Assembly: GCF_036669915.1 (NCBI RefSeq) | Contig: NC_089321.1 | Location: 19,783,770 to 19,847,769, forward strand | Direction of reading: 5' to 3' | Source: Pocillopora verrucosa | Lineage: Eukaryota > Cnidaria > Anthozoa > Scleractinia > Pocilloporidae | Length of the DNA stretch: 64,000 nucleotides | Shown: in pieces, positions 25,707 through 38,674 of the stretch | Layout: each line of letters starts with the position of its first letter | How positions within the stretch are numbered: position 1 is the first letter of the stretch | Position numbers and translations under genes: made by a program | The notes under the pieces: generated by a model | What the model was told of the DNA's origin: nothing | What the model saw: the letters and a program-made list of their open reading frames with translations, nothing else | Database searches by the model: none

Positions 25707-27519
25707 TTAGCTTATTTCCCTGCTTTCAATCACTGAAATAAGCGTAGTCTTGTTGTGTCTCGTAGTCCTTTTGCCATTTTTCATATGACCGTTCTTTCTC
25801 ATGGACAAAAACAGGTATTTTCTTGTCTTATCATTCGCATGGAAGTGATGGTGAGAGGCAAACGTTTGGAAGCCATTTGCTTCATGCGTTTGTCGAAATA
25901 CCGTTTCCCTTGTGGGTTCCTTCTGTAGATATAAACAAACAACACTTTATTAGGAATGAAGATATTGGTAAACAGCAACCAAATAACTCTTGAGCCTTCA
26001 CTTCGAAGTTCACTTAAAGGAATGGCTGTGTATTAATATAACTTAGATTTTAAGCAGTAATTTGTAATGCGGCTTGGTGAAAATTGCGCAAAGTCTATTA
26101 ATTTTGTTTTGACACGAGTTTTCATTAATTTTAGGTCTCGCTGCACTGAACACTTATTTCAATCAAGCCAGATCGATTGTTCTTTTGATGACCGCAGGAG
26201 AATATTAAACGTGGGAACAGTCAAATCTCCAAAGCAAATATTCGCCCGAGAAAGAATACCGTCACATACACACGAATTGCTGAATAAAATAAATCTCAGG
26301 ACGATCAAAAATCTTTGGCCGCGAAATGCACAAATCCAGTAGACCAAGACAACTAGGAAAGATATAGCTTACTGAAAGTTTTTATGAAGGTGCATTTGAA
26401 AAGCAAGGACATAAAGAAGCCATATTCTTCGCTTTGTCGGTGAACATTCGATTTAATATTCTTGTAACAAAGTGGTGTATGATCACACATCATTAGAAAT
26501 GCTTCCACGTATTAGAGGTGGCAATAACAGAGAGACCTTGGACTGGGCTAATTTAGTCACTCCTTCAAAACAATCGACTTTTTCACTTAAGCATTGTTGC
26601 CACTTAAAACACTATCCCCTAAGTCTGATTTCAAGTGCCCGGTAACTGTCGAATCCAGCAAAAGAACATCTTAATTTCTTATAAAATTTTGCCAGAAAAT
26701 CACTTGACGGCCGAAGGAAAGTGCCCAGTTGTAAGCGTGTAACTTATTTCAATGTGACACAGTTTATCCTTTTTCCCAAGTGAGACAAATGAATCGTAAA
26801 TAGTTGTGTTAACTCACCGTTGTGTAAACTTTTCCCGATGACTGCATAGCGACATACAGACAAGTTTGCTTGCTAAAGATCCGAACCAAGCTGCTTCCAA
26901 CAGACTGAAGTTGGAGCTCAACTGCAAAAATAAGTAATGAGCGTGTTAAGTAGCAAATAAACAATTCAGCTGGTTTTCTTTCATTGGAGAGCTAGCTAGG
27001 AAGAAAAATGAAACTAATTTAAGTAAAAGGAAAACATTTCGGACCGGTTCTTTGGACTTGTCATTTCTTTTCGATTATCCTTGGATGCTAATTGGGTCCA
27101 GCCACAGCGTCTTAACATTCAACAAAAGACATACTTGAATCATAAAAGCTTACTAACTTTGGACTACTTGTATGCAACTCTACAAGAGAGACATACAAAA
27201 CTACTGACAAAGCAATATTCATTAATCGCTAATACAAGGTGTGTATCTGTACTTACTGTCGCGGCTGCGCGCATCTGAAGGTCCTTTTATATTACCATCT
27301 TGTGTAACAGCTAAGACCCTCCCTTTTTGTACCAAAAGACACGTCTTAAACAGATGTATGTCCGTATTGAATTGCGGTTTGATTGCACACTGGGAACTGG
27401 CCCTCAAAGCTCTCCTTTCCCGTCGTAGACTATTTCCTTCGAATCCTTTTTTGCAAGGGAAGAGCTGGTGTGATACTCAACAAGCAGAAAGCAAACAGGA
27501 CAAATATAGCCTGAAACAT
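25707..27519 (-). CDS. Fibroblast growth factor C, 3 exons, frame shift in exon 1
   Basis: Exons (minus): 27519-27257, 26921-26818 (104 nt), 25922-25707; donors and acceptors are GT-AG, with the same phases as FGF A and B. Core: HLFKTCLLVQKGRVLAVTQDG, then ELQLQSVGSSLVRIFS and YVAMQSSGKVYTT, then GFQTFASHHHFH and SMRKNGHMKNGKR. The signature Cys is Thr (ETVF). A RERR processing motif precedes the core. An ATG at 27519 opens a clear signal peptide (MFQAIFVLFAFCLLSITPA), but that frame ends at TAG 27432-27430. The core frame joins it only if the run of six A (27447-27452 on plus, as T) were one shorter; with that single change the ATG-to-donor length would be in the expected phase 1. So this is a recent pseudogene, a null allele or a sequencing error. 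An alternative start at 27685 is considered under rejected items. Confidence 0.8.
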
Positions 27520-30500
27520 CAAGGATATTTAGTTGAAAAAAAGTCCCAATTCTCTTTAGTTCCTGCGTTAATAGCCACTGCCTCGAGCGACGTTTCGTGA
27601 TTTCTCCCCTTGTCCCACTATCAATATTTTTCGAGTCTAATCTTCCAAACAATAAACACAAAATACAGACAACTACTTGAACCATTGTTACTGGTCACAA
27701 CTCAGGTACGCTTTTTTTTGGTCGCTATCTATTCTTGTATCATTTTGCCCCTTCACCAGCCACCATCGTTTCGCTGCGCTATCAGCAAGATGCTCACAAT
27801 CATAAAATCAAGAACTACGATATGGTGAGTAGATGAGTACCCCTACTTTTGATATTGCGATTAGAAAATTTACGTGGATAAATTCCTGCCTTTAATCAGA
27901 AAGTTTCCAGATTCTTCTAGGCAAAAATAGCTATAACCGATTTTCCACTTTTCACATTGATGCTCCCATACAATTTCCATGTTTAACTTCATTCCCGATT
28001 CATGCCCGTTATATTTTAAAGCTTCAGGGCTCCCTTACATCACAACCGAATCCCAAAAATAGCCATTGGAGCAATTTTAAGGACTACAAGCCAAAGCGTT
28101 TTGAATTGGCTTGAAACACTAGTACTGGAAATCCCATACTTGTTACCTCACAACTCCAACCTTTATTATGTCAGACGATAACATCACGTTGTAGTATTCT
28201 TCGACATGAAATATGCCATGCCCCCAAACCAGAACGCCCTTCAGTCAGAGTGTGTCTATATGCATCTAATATTGCTTTTTACTACCACAAAAAGCACCCC
28301 TACTTAAACACTGAGCGAAGTGTTATCAACTTTCCTTTTTCAGCGAAAAGTTGCTGATTCGCAACTTAATTGAAAATTTGTCAACATCAACAAAATCTCC
28401 TCAAATCCGCGTATTTTTTAATAAAAATTCGCTGGCAAAACTATATAAGCGCTGAAACACATTGATTTGAAAACAAAAAATAAATAATCAAATTGATATA
28501 AAATTAAGTCTTCTTGATCTACCAACGTCTTGGTGGGAGCAGAATTTGATCGCTAAATATCTACGCTCTCGGAAAAATCTATGAAAATTCTTCACCTGTA
28601 ATAGATCCATTCACAATCATTTTATTCTTCGTCATAACTGATGATAAGTTGGGATTTTAGAGAGGCAATCGACGTAGTTTGTTCAAACTGCTAAAACCGA
28701 TTTTCCCGCCGCTTTCAGCTGCCCACGGAATCGCTTCTCACGTGTTGATGTCGTTATTAATAATATTCTAAACTGCTTCAATGCCCCTTACTATTTTTTT
28801 TGCGGGTTTCCGGGCAACCATCGATGTAACCAAAGACCGAGTTTTACGTAATGTTCAACGATCATGGAAATTTTCCGCCATGTTGTAATGTATATGGAAT
28901 GTCCTTGGTGATCTTAGATTTTTTAACTTTCTGCCAAGGAAAACCACCCAAACCACAAAGAGATGTCGAAAATGTAACACCCGCCGTACACCTCCTGCTT
29001 CACACTTCCACGCATTTCTGCTATAAAGCTCCAGCTCTTTTATAGCCCAACGCGATCTCCAAGTTCTACAAATGGACAAAAACTACCAGTCCCCTGGGAA
29101 ATTTCCTTGAACATATCAATCACAGTGGTTTGTCGCTTCACAATAACTTAACCGTTTTGAAGGCCAGCGAGTGTTGGTTTTACGTTGTACGATTAGGTTG
29201 CTAAAAGTAGACAGAGCTTCGTATTTTCCTCTGACAATATCAATTCAGATGAAAAGGGTCACTGGTATTGAATGGAAGGCTCTGACGAGTCAAAATTTGA
29301 GCCCCGAACCATTATGACATCATCTTTGAGGTTTGGAGGTATTTCAATGCAAAACAACTAGTCATTAGTTTTGTACACATTTGCTCCAAATTGCACTGAT
29401 CACGCCTCTTCTACACAAACCCATTTGGCTTTTCTCACGTGCAGCATATTCGGAAATATCCTTGTTTGTGGATCCCGTACCTAGTGACGAAGTATTTACG
29501 GCGTTGTTGAGCCGAGATGATATTAGGAGTTCTAGCTTGCCTGAAAAGGAATCTTTGTTGTCAGAGATTCAACGCGCAATTAGCAATTACAACTAAGGGA
29601 ACGACAAAAATTCTTGTTAAACGAAGTCCGTAAAGCTCGTTAAATTAATCGCCCACTGTCGCGGTTTTTGCGTGAGTTTTTGTTCTTCTTCCTCGGCGCT
29701 GAAACGCGACAAGGGTTTTCATTCTGCTTGCTGTGAGAAATTTCCTCATTGAACTAGGCCTGACTTCACTGCACGTGAAACGGAGCTTTGATTTCAAATC
29801 ATTTCTGGATTTCCGAGCGCGTTATATGAAAGAATAGACTTGTGTATCTTTAACTAATCCAGAGCTGAACAAGCTGCTTTTGTTATTAACGAGATAAATG
29901 CGTCTTAAGTCTTGCGCGCCATTTCTGTCTATTCACTTCGGTTGTCGAAAAATATGCACATAATAGAAGGCCCATTGCAATAAACACCGAACAGCCCCTC
30001 AAAATTGATTAGTAACTCTGACGTGCTCGTTTACGAAAAATTTCAGCTTGCGCTTAAGGCCAACCCATTAAATGGGTTTCAACTTGTCGTATAATTTCCA
30101 GCTCTAAAACATTGTATCATATAGCATAGTTCCGCTTCTCAACCTACACCTAGGCTAAGGAAGTTAGACGTACTTTAATCCTTCCTATGGAAATCGCGGT
30201 TTCCCTAAAACGAAAATATCGTTCAAGAATTGTGGCTCAGGACTTCACGGTGTGTCCGTCACAATGCTGATAACAAAACGACAAAAGACGAAACCGATTG
30301 TCGGTACGCTGCAGTTAAAACGAATATAAACATTTGATCTGTACTAAAACTTTTTCCGGTATCATACAATAAGCGAATATCACTACGCTTCAATTGAATC
30401 TCTGCATAGTTCACATTTTATCTGTCTCTTCTCTCTCTTGTTTCGTTTGACTAGAAATTGCCATTTCGGATAAATCAAGTAGAAGACTCATTTGAATTTA

Positions 30501-33170
30501 GCTCAGGCAAATTTAAAAATCGAAGTAGTTTGCTTGACCGTGACATGTACGGTGTGCTCCAAAGAGAAATCTCTCATGAAAAAATAAACCTTTTGTCATT
30601 TACATACTAATTTCAAAGATTGATTTCGGACAATGTCTTTTTTAGACCGCTCACAGACGTTCTACATATTTTCACGCACACAGCCAAAGGGCACCGAAAA
30701 GTTCGTAACTTTTTGTTAGTTTTAAAACAGTTCGTTACAAGATTTTACGAACATTTGCAACTGTGTCACGCATGAGGGCATCAGGCACGTGCAATGATAA
30801 AGACACACCCTTAATGTAAATCGTCGACTTCCGTTCTAATTGTCTAGGGTATAAAGCTAAAATCTTGTCGAAGACAAAGAAGTAAAATTTATCCACAAAA
30901 TATTTTGCAAAATGATGATAATTCTGGTTCACTGAGATCCTCGATAAGCGTTTACTCGTGTCAGATTTTTGCGATAAAAAACTTCTTCATTTTCTAAATT
31001 TCTCGAATTCCTAAGCGTCAATTTATGCCTACAAGAACTGTGAATTTGATTTGAATTTTCCCACATGAATTTCTATTTTATTCTCCAACACTCGAAATTG
31101 ATGTCATCCATGAAGTTTTTTCGAGGACTTAGAACATAGAAAATTAAGTAAAATCGCCCACATTTCGTGCGCGTAAATTAATGGAGCCTCACGCAAACGG
31201 ACTATGGGGGAAAATTATAGAAAAATGCCTTTTTTTTACGTAATTCAAGAAAAACCACCAACCTTTCTAAATCAGGTAAAAGACGCAAGACCTTCGGACC
31301 GAAGAACAATATAGTTTTTCCTTGAAAACGCAACGATGGAAAAACGTGAGTTTGCAAACGCAACCCCTACCAAAGCACTTTTGATTTGTCACGAAACATT
31401 AGGCGGACTTCCCACGAAATGTCAGGTGCAGACCTCACGAAACTGGACAGCATGTGCAATATCTTTGAAATGGCTCAGTGTATGATTCAGAACAAATTTG
31501 TGTGTCCATATTGCAATTTCTGAAGGAAAGCAAGTTCTTTCTTAGATTGAAGTGAAATTGCCATCTATGTGTTCTAGACCATGGATTTTAGATCTGCGTC
31601 ATTTTTGAGACGAATTAAATAAAACTGAAAAAGGAAAATGTAAAAGTAATTCCAGGACAAGTGGCTTTCATTTGCATGATATCCTCTTAGAATTCACAAC
31701 AAATCGTTATTCATATGTATCACACACAGTCCTTCTTTAAGTGTGGCTTACATTACAAGCTTTTATTTCACTGAGAAGAATTGATTAGCTTAAAGCCAAG
31801 ATAGGGAAATGCGCTTTTCATGGCCAAAGGGAAGTGATGGTATTAGCATACATGTCCGCCTGTCTGTCTGTTTGTCTGTCTGTCTATGAGTCAGCCTATC
31901 TGTCAGTCAGTCTGTCCTCACCACTGCCAGGTGCATGCGCAATTAAATTATATTACATTGCCACTATAACTCAAATTCCACAAACTCCGGTTTAAATTGC
32001 GTCATTACTTGTCCACATTAGTAATATCTTCAGAGTAGAATGATATATATCAGGACATGCCGGCGAGTCGGTGTTAGTGCTATATATAAGTCTTTGATGA
32101 CCCGATTCGATATTCAGCAGGTGAGATATTTACCCTCGTCCAACCCTCAAACAGCCGTAAGGCCTGTTGAACAAAGCAATGACATAAGTAATTAAAAATT
32201 ACTCAGACAGTCATTATCTGTATTTTAGAAATTAACTCAGTTGGAAAAATTTTCGATAATAATTCCACGGATTAATCAGCAATATTGCACGAAGTATACG
32301 CAATTATTTCTGAAATACTTTGCGCTGCAACTTAATATCACTTGCTCTAAATTTCATCCCTTATGCTCACGTTTGCTGCAAGTGACGTGGAATTGAGTAG
32401 ACTATATCGAGATATTACTAGAGAATTACGTATACCTGCCAACCATAAGTGTGAGAAAATCATTCAAAACGCGATGGCACGCTTTTTGGCAGGGCTGCAA
32501 AAAACTCGCGAAGCAAGTAATATGTAAGTTATTCACTGACTGGGAGGTCAGACTAGAGGCTGTGTTCAAGTTATCAATAATGGAGCGCCAAAATACGGTA
32601 TCATGTTTCTGCAGAAGGTGTTTCTTAAACATTGGACATGCATGGAATATATATATAAGGCACTTAAACTCGCCATATTTGGTCCTTTCGAGACCCTCTT
32701 CGGGAGATCAATTTTGGAAGGAAATATAACCATTATTACATCATATGGTGTGTAATCTAAAGGCAAGCGAAACAAAAATATCGACAGAGATTTTTTAATT
32801 AGTAAAGAAAGTAACAGAATTTATTATATGTCCCATATGGCCCCGCGCGCGTAGTCCCACAAAAAACCATAGCCAAATTTGTGTCGTGTAAGGCCGGACG
32901 GAAAAACCTGCCCAGCATTGCACTTACACGGATTTGTTGCAAATACTTAAAGCAAAAACCAAGATCCTATTTTAAAAACCGCATTTTTTGATGATTTGTG
33001 AGTATAACGCTGTGACTAGAAAAAAAAAAAACTTTTATGTTTTTACTGTAGAATCATTCTTTGTGGTTGTAACGTGTGCGCCCATCTATTGTCATTGCGT
33101 GCTATTTCGTTTAAAACAAACATTTCGAAATATTCAATTTCTTTGTGCTCGGTTCGTACGTCACGATCTC

Positions 33171-33204
<34 letters not shown>

Positions 33205-33405
33205 ATCATTAAGTACGCGATACTAAACCAAGTATTTCGATCGTTAGTAAGACAATTTGAGACGTTTTCTTATTCCAACCTGTCTTTTAGAAAGTTTAAT
33301 TTTTTGTGGCTTCTGACCACCTTTATCAAATCCCTAATGTCAGGTAATGTTCTCATTTTTTTTTCTTCATTTGTTATTCAAAACTTTCATTAAGTAATCT
33401 ATCAC
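27520..33405. other. Intergenic region without a supported gene
   Basis: Nearly 6 kb with only short open frames (none above about 75 codons with any family likeness). Contains the TGTC microsatellite at 31861. The stretch near 32450-32730 is more GC-rich and repeat-like. I see no exon series, RNA gene or transposase. Confidence 0.45.
31861..31916. repeat. TGTC tetranucleotide microsatellite
   Basis: Imperfect array of TGTC/TGTT units grading into CAGTCAGTCTGTC. Intergenic. Confidence 0.9.
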
Positions 33406-35463
33406 TCACCTCCTGTCCTCTTCAATTTCGTCCTCTTCGCTTTTCAAACATTCTCCTTTGTAGAGCTCTACAATCTTAGTTTCGGCAAAGCAGTTTTCCC
33501 GCTCTAACCTACACATGTTCTTGTACGTTTTGCCATTACTGGCGCATACGGGGTCATAGGCAATGCCACATCTTTCAGGGCACTCCTTCGATAATGACAA
33601 AAACGCTATGAAAAGGAAAAGTGACACACCGGTATTAGAAAAAGTGTAGAACTGTCAAGACAACAGACGAAAAGACATCCCTAAGTTTTTCAATTCATTA
33701 TCGAGCTTGATATTTACCATCCATCTTATTTTTTTGACCAACAGGGGGCTTTCGACTTTGCCGATCCAGACAATGTGTGCGTGACACGTTTTATACATGA
33801 TCCTAATAGAGTGATTTTTCAATTGAGTCTCGAAAGTAATCCCAGACTGCCTTGATTTTGCTTTACTTCGCTACGTGATTGGTTCAGAAACTCGCGCCTT
33901 CCTCTCAACCAATCAGATTGAAAACAAAAAAGCAATCGTGACTTGGCCACTCGCCTTTTCTCGCGCTTCAGACAATTCAGTTTCTTTTACTTTGCGGCCT
34001 CATTGGCTCATTGTGATATTTTCCTGCCCTCTGATTGGCTGATGTGGTTACTTTGGTTTTGGTTTTGCGACTTTCAATCGAAATGCATTGTAATGGCCTA
34101 CTCTAGCTCAACGAGATTTTGTGTGGCTCAGTGTTAGAGCAAAGGATCTGAGATTTGATTCCTCACGAGAATTTCGAAGTTTTCTATGTCCCACGCTCGT
34201 GAGAGGAAGAAAACCATTCCCTCTTTATGTTGCATTAGTTTTGGTATTTTGTGTGTTAAAGCCCTCACAGTTGAAAAGTAATACCTCCCAGCGGACCTGA
34301 GGAAGACGTGACTGACCACAAATGTTTTGCAACGACAGTAAAAGTAAAAGTAAAAACAACAGCAGAAAAATAATCGTGACGCCGACAGTTTTATAATCTT
34401 GATCAAACCCCACGGGAACCCTGGACAGGAGTTTTGACAAAAAAAAGAAACTATGAAGTCCACCCTCTCTTCTCTTAGGAGGGGTCGCTCGGGTATTTGA
34501 GGGAAGATTTATTTATTATAAAGGTAAACCATGACGTTTCCGGCAAAAGGTAAACGACAGAGATGACCACCTGACCAATTTTTTCCCGCCATTTTTGACA
34601 TTTGCCGTTTGCTCTCCACCGTTTTCAAGGAGAAGGGTGGAGGTTTCACTTGTGTAAAAACTCGAGTAAAAAGTGTACTTCTCTATGCTGTGTTAAAACA
34701 TAAGCAATCGTGTGCTTCGAGAAGAAGCTTCTCTATTCCTTCTTTTTTATTGAATTTATCCATAAATTAACAGAAAAAAACGTACTGTTCTCTCTTAAAG
34801 TGCTCTGCCAAGTTTAAAAAATAAAGAAGTTCTGTGCCGCCATGGTGGCTGTTAAAGTGGGAAAATCTGAAGTCTTTTATTTAAGTAGCAGCATACTGCT
34901 TTGATTAGATATAAAGCGCACGTGTCGAGTTTTTAGAACTTTTGAAAATTTCTTTCGTAACATAAGTCGATGAAACCTTTAACTATTTTTTCTCAAATAT
35001 ATTCATCCAAGGGAGTGTTACGGCAAGACTAAAAAAAAATCGGTTTTTTGGGACAGTCTATCGATTCTCGTTTTTCTCGGTAGAAATACGCTCTTAAGTG
35101 CACGAAGTAAAGACAGCAAACGCCAATGTCAAGTGGCTGTTTCCCGTTTGCTGCAAAAGTCATACTTAACCTCTCTACTAATTCTCAACCCTCCCCTCTC
35201 CTTCCCACTATTCCACCGGTTGACCCCTCGCACTCATCACCCGGCCTTACCACAGAGAAATGCTATTGTTTTGACAAGGTGACGCCCTTTAGCATTCAGG
35301 TTTTGTATTCTCATCACTTTTTAGCTGGACAATAAATGGAAATTATAAGGAGAGGATACATGTTGACCAATCTTAGGATTTGGAAGTTAAGCGAACACAT
35401 AACTCACTTACCAAAATTGAGTTCCGCCAGTAATATGCAAACAAAGAGTATTACAGTGTTCAT
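33406..35463 (-). CDS. Secreted single-domain Kazal-type protease inhibitor, 2 exons
   Basis: Exons (minus): 35463-35412 and 33605-33406; phase 1 GT-AG intron; 252 nt, 83 residues, complete. Exon 1 is a signal peptide (MNTVILFVCILLAELNF). Exon 2 carries one Kazal domain whose six Cys have the spacing C-x3-C-x7-C-x10-C-x6-C-x13-C, with DPVCASNGKTYKNMC in the middle. The short gap between the first two Cys is the non-classical type known from sea anemone elastase inhibitors. By alignment the P1 residue is the Ile two places after the second Cys, suggesting an elastase- or chymotrypsin-like target (inference). The tail is acidic (SEEDEIEEDRR). The stop TGA overlaps a donor-like GGTGAGTG, so a longer splice form cannot be excluded, but I found no further exon. 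The intron holds two repeats (33815-34350). Confidence 0.85.
33815..34100. repeat. Dispersed repeat, family 3 (ATTGGTT-rich), copy 1
   Basis: In the Kazal intron. Starts TTTTTCAATTGAGTCTCGAA, has several GATTGGTT or CCAATCA motifs and AAACTCGCGCC, and ends with CTTTCAATCGAAATGCATT, a degraded inverted copy of its start. Two other copies lie in calpain-7 introns at 41430-41710 and 48205-48480. Confidence 0.65.
34120..34350 (+). repeat. tRNA-derived SINE-like unit
   Basis: A box TGGCTCAGTGTTAGAG at about 34124 and B-box-like GAGATTTGATTCCTC at about 34149, followed by a tail with CTGAGGAAGACGTGACTG. Directly downstream of the family 3 repeat in the Kazal intron. Confidence 0.5.
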
Positions 35464-38400
35464 TTCGCAGCCGACAGATTCTAGAAAACGAGCGAAAAAA
35501 AATACACTTCCACTATATGTTGATACCAGTTGGGCCAACAAGGTTTACACAGAGGGTCTACAAATACTAAAATGTAAGACGGCTAATCACCCTCGAACTA
35601 AGCGCGTCATATGCACAATGTGTGCCCAAATCATGGGCGCACTTCAAATTTTAGCTCATTTTTTAACCAGCAGTAAACTCTGCTAATCTCAGTAATGATT
35701 ATTTTCAACGAGTGAATTGGACGTACGATTATCGTTTTTGAGAGAATTTTGCGAGAATGATTTAAGAGACGATTGGTATTAGCGCCAGATATATTGAATT
35801 TTATCGCACTAATAAAACCTTAATGCAAAAATTCAGTTTATGGTTGCGGCAATCTAAACAGTTGTGTCGAACACATCCTAAAATAAAATTTTGGCAGCTT
35901 TATAATGCGACACAAATTTTCAGGCCGGACTTCCGTAAAACGTTGCACACAATCGGTTTTCCAAAATAATTGAATATCAAATAAACCCATAAAAACTGTA
36001 CGATAAGGAACCTGGATTTAAACTTACTTTGTCGTTTTACATTTGCGGAATATTCTTTTTCTAACTTCTTTCCAGCGACGAACTGACATCTCGCTCATTC
36101 ACAAATCAAATCCAGGTACGAATACCAACTGATCACAACTGAATAGAAAATTATAAATATCTCACAAACTTACCTTTAAATAGGTCCAGTTTGTGAATTA
36201 TATTTCAAAAGCCATCGCTTGATGGAAAAGTAGACGAGACCACGACGAGAAATCAAATGTACTGTTTGCGTGCTAGGAACAAATGTCAACTTTCACAGGA
36301 AATAAAATGAAATGGTAATCAATATGTTTACTAAGCCACTTGCAAATTCTAATCACTTCTACTGATTGATAATTGGCCACTGAGTCGGTAAATTTTGAAA
36401 GAAAATTCCACACATGCTAATTTTATATTCAAAGTATAGAAGTTTACAAGCAAACAAATTCAAATCAATTGAACTGGCGATATTTAAAAGGATTTGTTCA
36501 TGTGTTGAACTCCCACGCACACCAAAATAAGTCAATAAATGGACGAGGGGAACTAGCCTGCTGCCTACTTCTTTCTTTTCTGTTTTTGTTTGATTTTGTT
36601 ATAATTTATTCGAAGAAACCCATGGCTATTTCACTGAGAACGGTTCAACTCTTGTCTTTCAGCAAATGGTGGTTTTCTTTACTCTTTACTTTACCCAAAC
36701 TTAAGAACATGATTTCACAAATATTTGTAAAGAAACATAATGAAATACAAACATAATAACCTCTTAAACTTCAAATGCTTTTTTTGGGCTCAGTGTGTAA
36801 TATGGCTAAACAGGTCGTATTCCATCCATTTAAAATTAATATTTACATCATGTAGACATTGAATTTTTATTCATGGCGTCGTCTAGTTAAATGTTTCATA
36901 CATTGTTACAGAAAAATAATTCACATGTAACATTTAACGAAACGGCGACATTTTAATGTGTACAATTTCTTTTAGTAATTAAAAGGAAAAAAGGAAATAG
37001 AATTTCATATTTCCCTGTCGGTTCTGTGTGCAAAGATCAAAGATCAAAGATAGCAGCCTCCAAAATACAACAATTAAACAAAGTTCACCGCGTCAGTTAT
37101 TTTCATCACTCACGTAGGGAAGAGTTCAAAATCATATTTATACTGCTTTGTTACAGCTATACCGATATATATATCGATATAAGTAGACTGGAAATTTATG
37201 CTATTGCAAAAACGTAGACACCTGAAAAGCATGATTAACGAGCAATGAGACAACGGCGTTATGGCAAAACGGCCTTATTTTTATCCATTATTCATGGATT
37301 ATTTGTCTATGACAATTCTTTTCATTCGGGAAAGTGTGGATGGCTTCTATCATTTACTATGTGCAACTAATTGTTGTTGGTATGATTGTTCCGATGATTA
37401 TGAAGATGCGCACGATTAGTCGAGGATTGCGTCATATCTCGTTATAGTCACCTCGGGCGAGATGACTATAGCAGCAGCGCTAAATTTCAAAATATCTGCC
37501 CTGCGTTTTGTCAATGTTACCGAGGAAGAAAATTCAATTCCGAAGAATCCAAAAGATGTTATTAAGTTTGGCGTAACATTATTCAAAAGAAAGATATGAA
37601 GTTTTTGCTGGTTCAATTAAAAAAAAAAAGTTAAATTCTTGTGGAGACTTGCCGCCTATTTAATCATATCAATTGTAACAGAATGGTTTCAACAATAAAA
37701 CGAATTTACAACAGAATTTGAAAACACCTGAGCAATTATACTACACCAATTATTCGTCCCAGGCCCAGAGAATATTGTTGAATAATCCCGTCGACATCGT
37801 GTGGGGGATTACTCAACAATATTCACTTTGCCTTCGGCGAATAATCTTTAATCATCGTGTACATGTCTACCCATAAAGTCGTTGGGTCTCATCGTTTATT
37901 ACTGACGCTTTAAGGTGTCACGTTTTTGCAATTGGGTGTATACTCAAAATGAATACTACATCCTGTTTCGCATAAAAGATGCAAAGGTTGATGCGCATAT
38001 TTATACGAGGTTATTGGCTGCAACAATATGTTAGTGTCACCTCAGAATACTTTCTCCCTAATACATGTTTAGTTTGATCTCCTTTTCAAACCTACCAGTA
38101 TTACTCAGATAAGTTCACTGTAAGATAAAGCGTTTATTCACCAATTTAATTCCACACATTTCTACAAAGATAAAAAGCATTAGCTATACCAGGACTTTAC
38201 AGAGTTAAGTTAATCATCTTTTTAAAGATGATTTCAATCTGTATCCTTGAGAAAGGTATGAAATTTCAAAATTCATTTCGAGAAATTTCAATATTTTACT
38301 ATCATTTTCCGCTTTCAGTATTTTTATCAAATTATCAATTGAATTAAAAAACGACTGCAACAGCTGTGCATTCGTATTAGGCATTATCGCCTTCTATCAA

Positions 38401-38674
38401 AATTCTCTTACTTTTCAAGATCTGACTTTTTAGGAATTGTGAATTTCCTTATTTGGCGGCTTTCAGCCTTTAGTTGCATTCTGTCCTTATTTCAGATTCT
38501 CAACCAATAGTTTTCCTCTAAATCCATTGAACCTACTTTTCTCCAAATCCACACTTAACTCGCTGGAAAGAAAGCAATACCAGTGAGAGAGTGAGGAAGA
38601 GCCAATCTTTCCTCACCAGTGACAAGACCGCAGGCTCATTTTACCGCTCTAAGAAAAGTGAACTGTAAGACTGT
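35464..38674. other. Between the Kazal and calpain-7 genes, no supported gene
   Basis: Upstream region of the Kazal gene and 3' flank of calpain-7. Open frames up to 116 codons near 35336-35686 lie across the Kazal start on the other strand and look like chance. The only recognisable structure is the hairpin repeat at 37735. Confidence 0.45.
37735..37860. repeat. Hairpin repeat (foldback element)
   Basis: Inverted arms GAATATTGTTGAATAATCCC and GGATTACTCAACAATATTC surround about 20 bases, followed by TTGCCTTCGGCGAATAATC, itself a small hairpin. Size and shape suggest a foldback MITE. Confidence 0.6.

Noticed and set aside
27404..27685. Alternative FGF C start: a frame beginning MVQVVVCILCLLFG at 27685
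   Set aside because: Hydrophobic start, but no good donor leads from it into the core frame; the start at 27519 lies closer and needs only a one-base shift. Not fully excluded without transcripts.
35336..35686. 116-codon plus frame over the Kazal first exon
   Set aside because: Overlaps the Kazal signal-peptide exon on the other strand, which is supported by a phase-matched splice; no domain.
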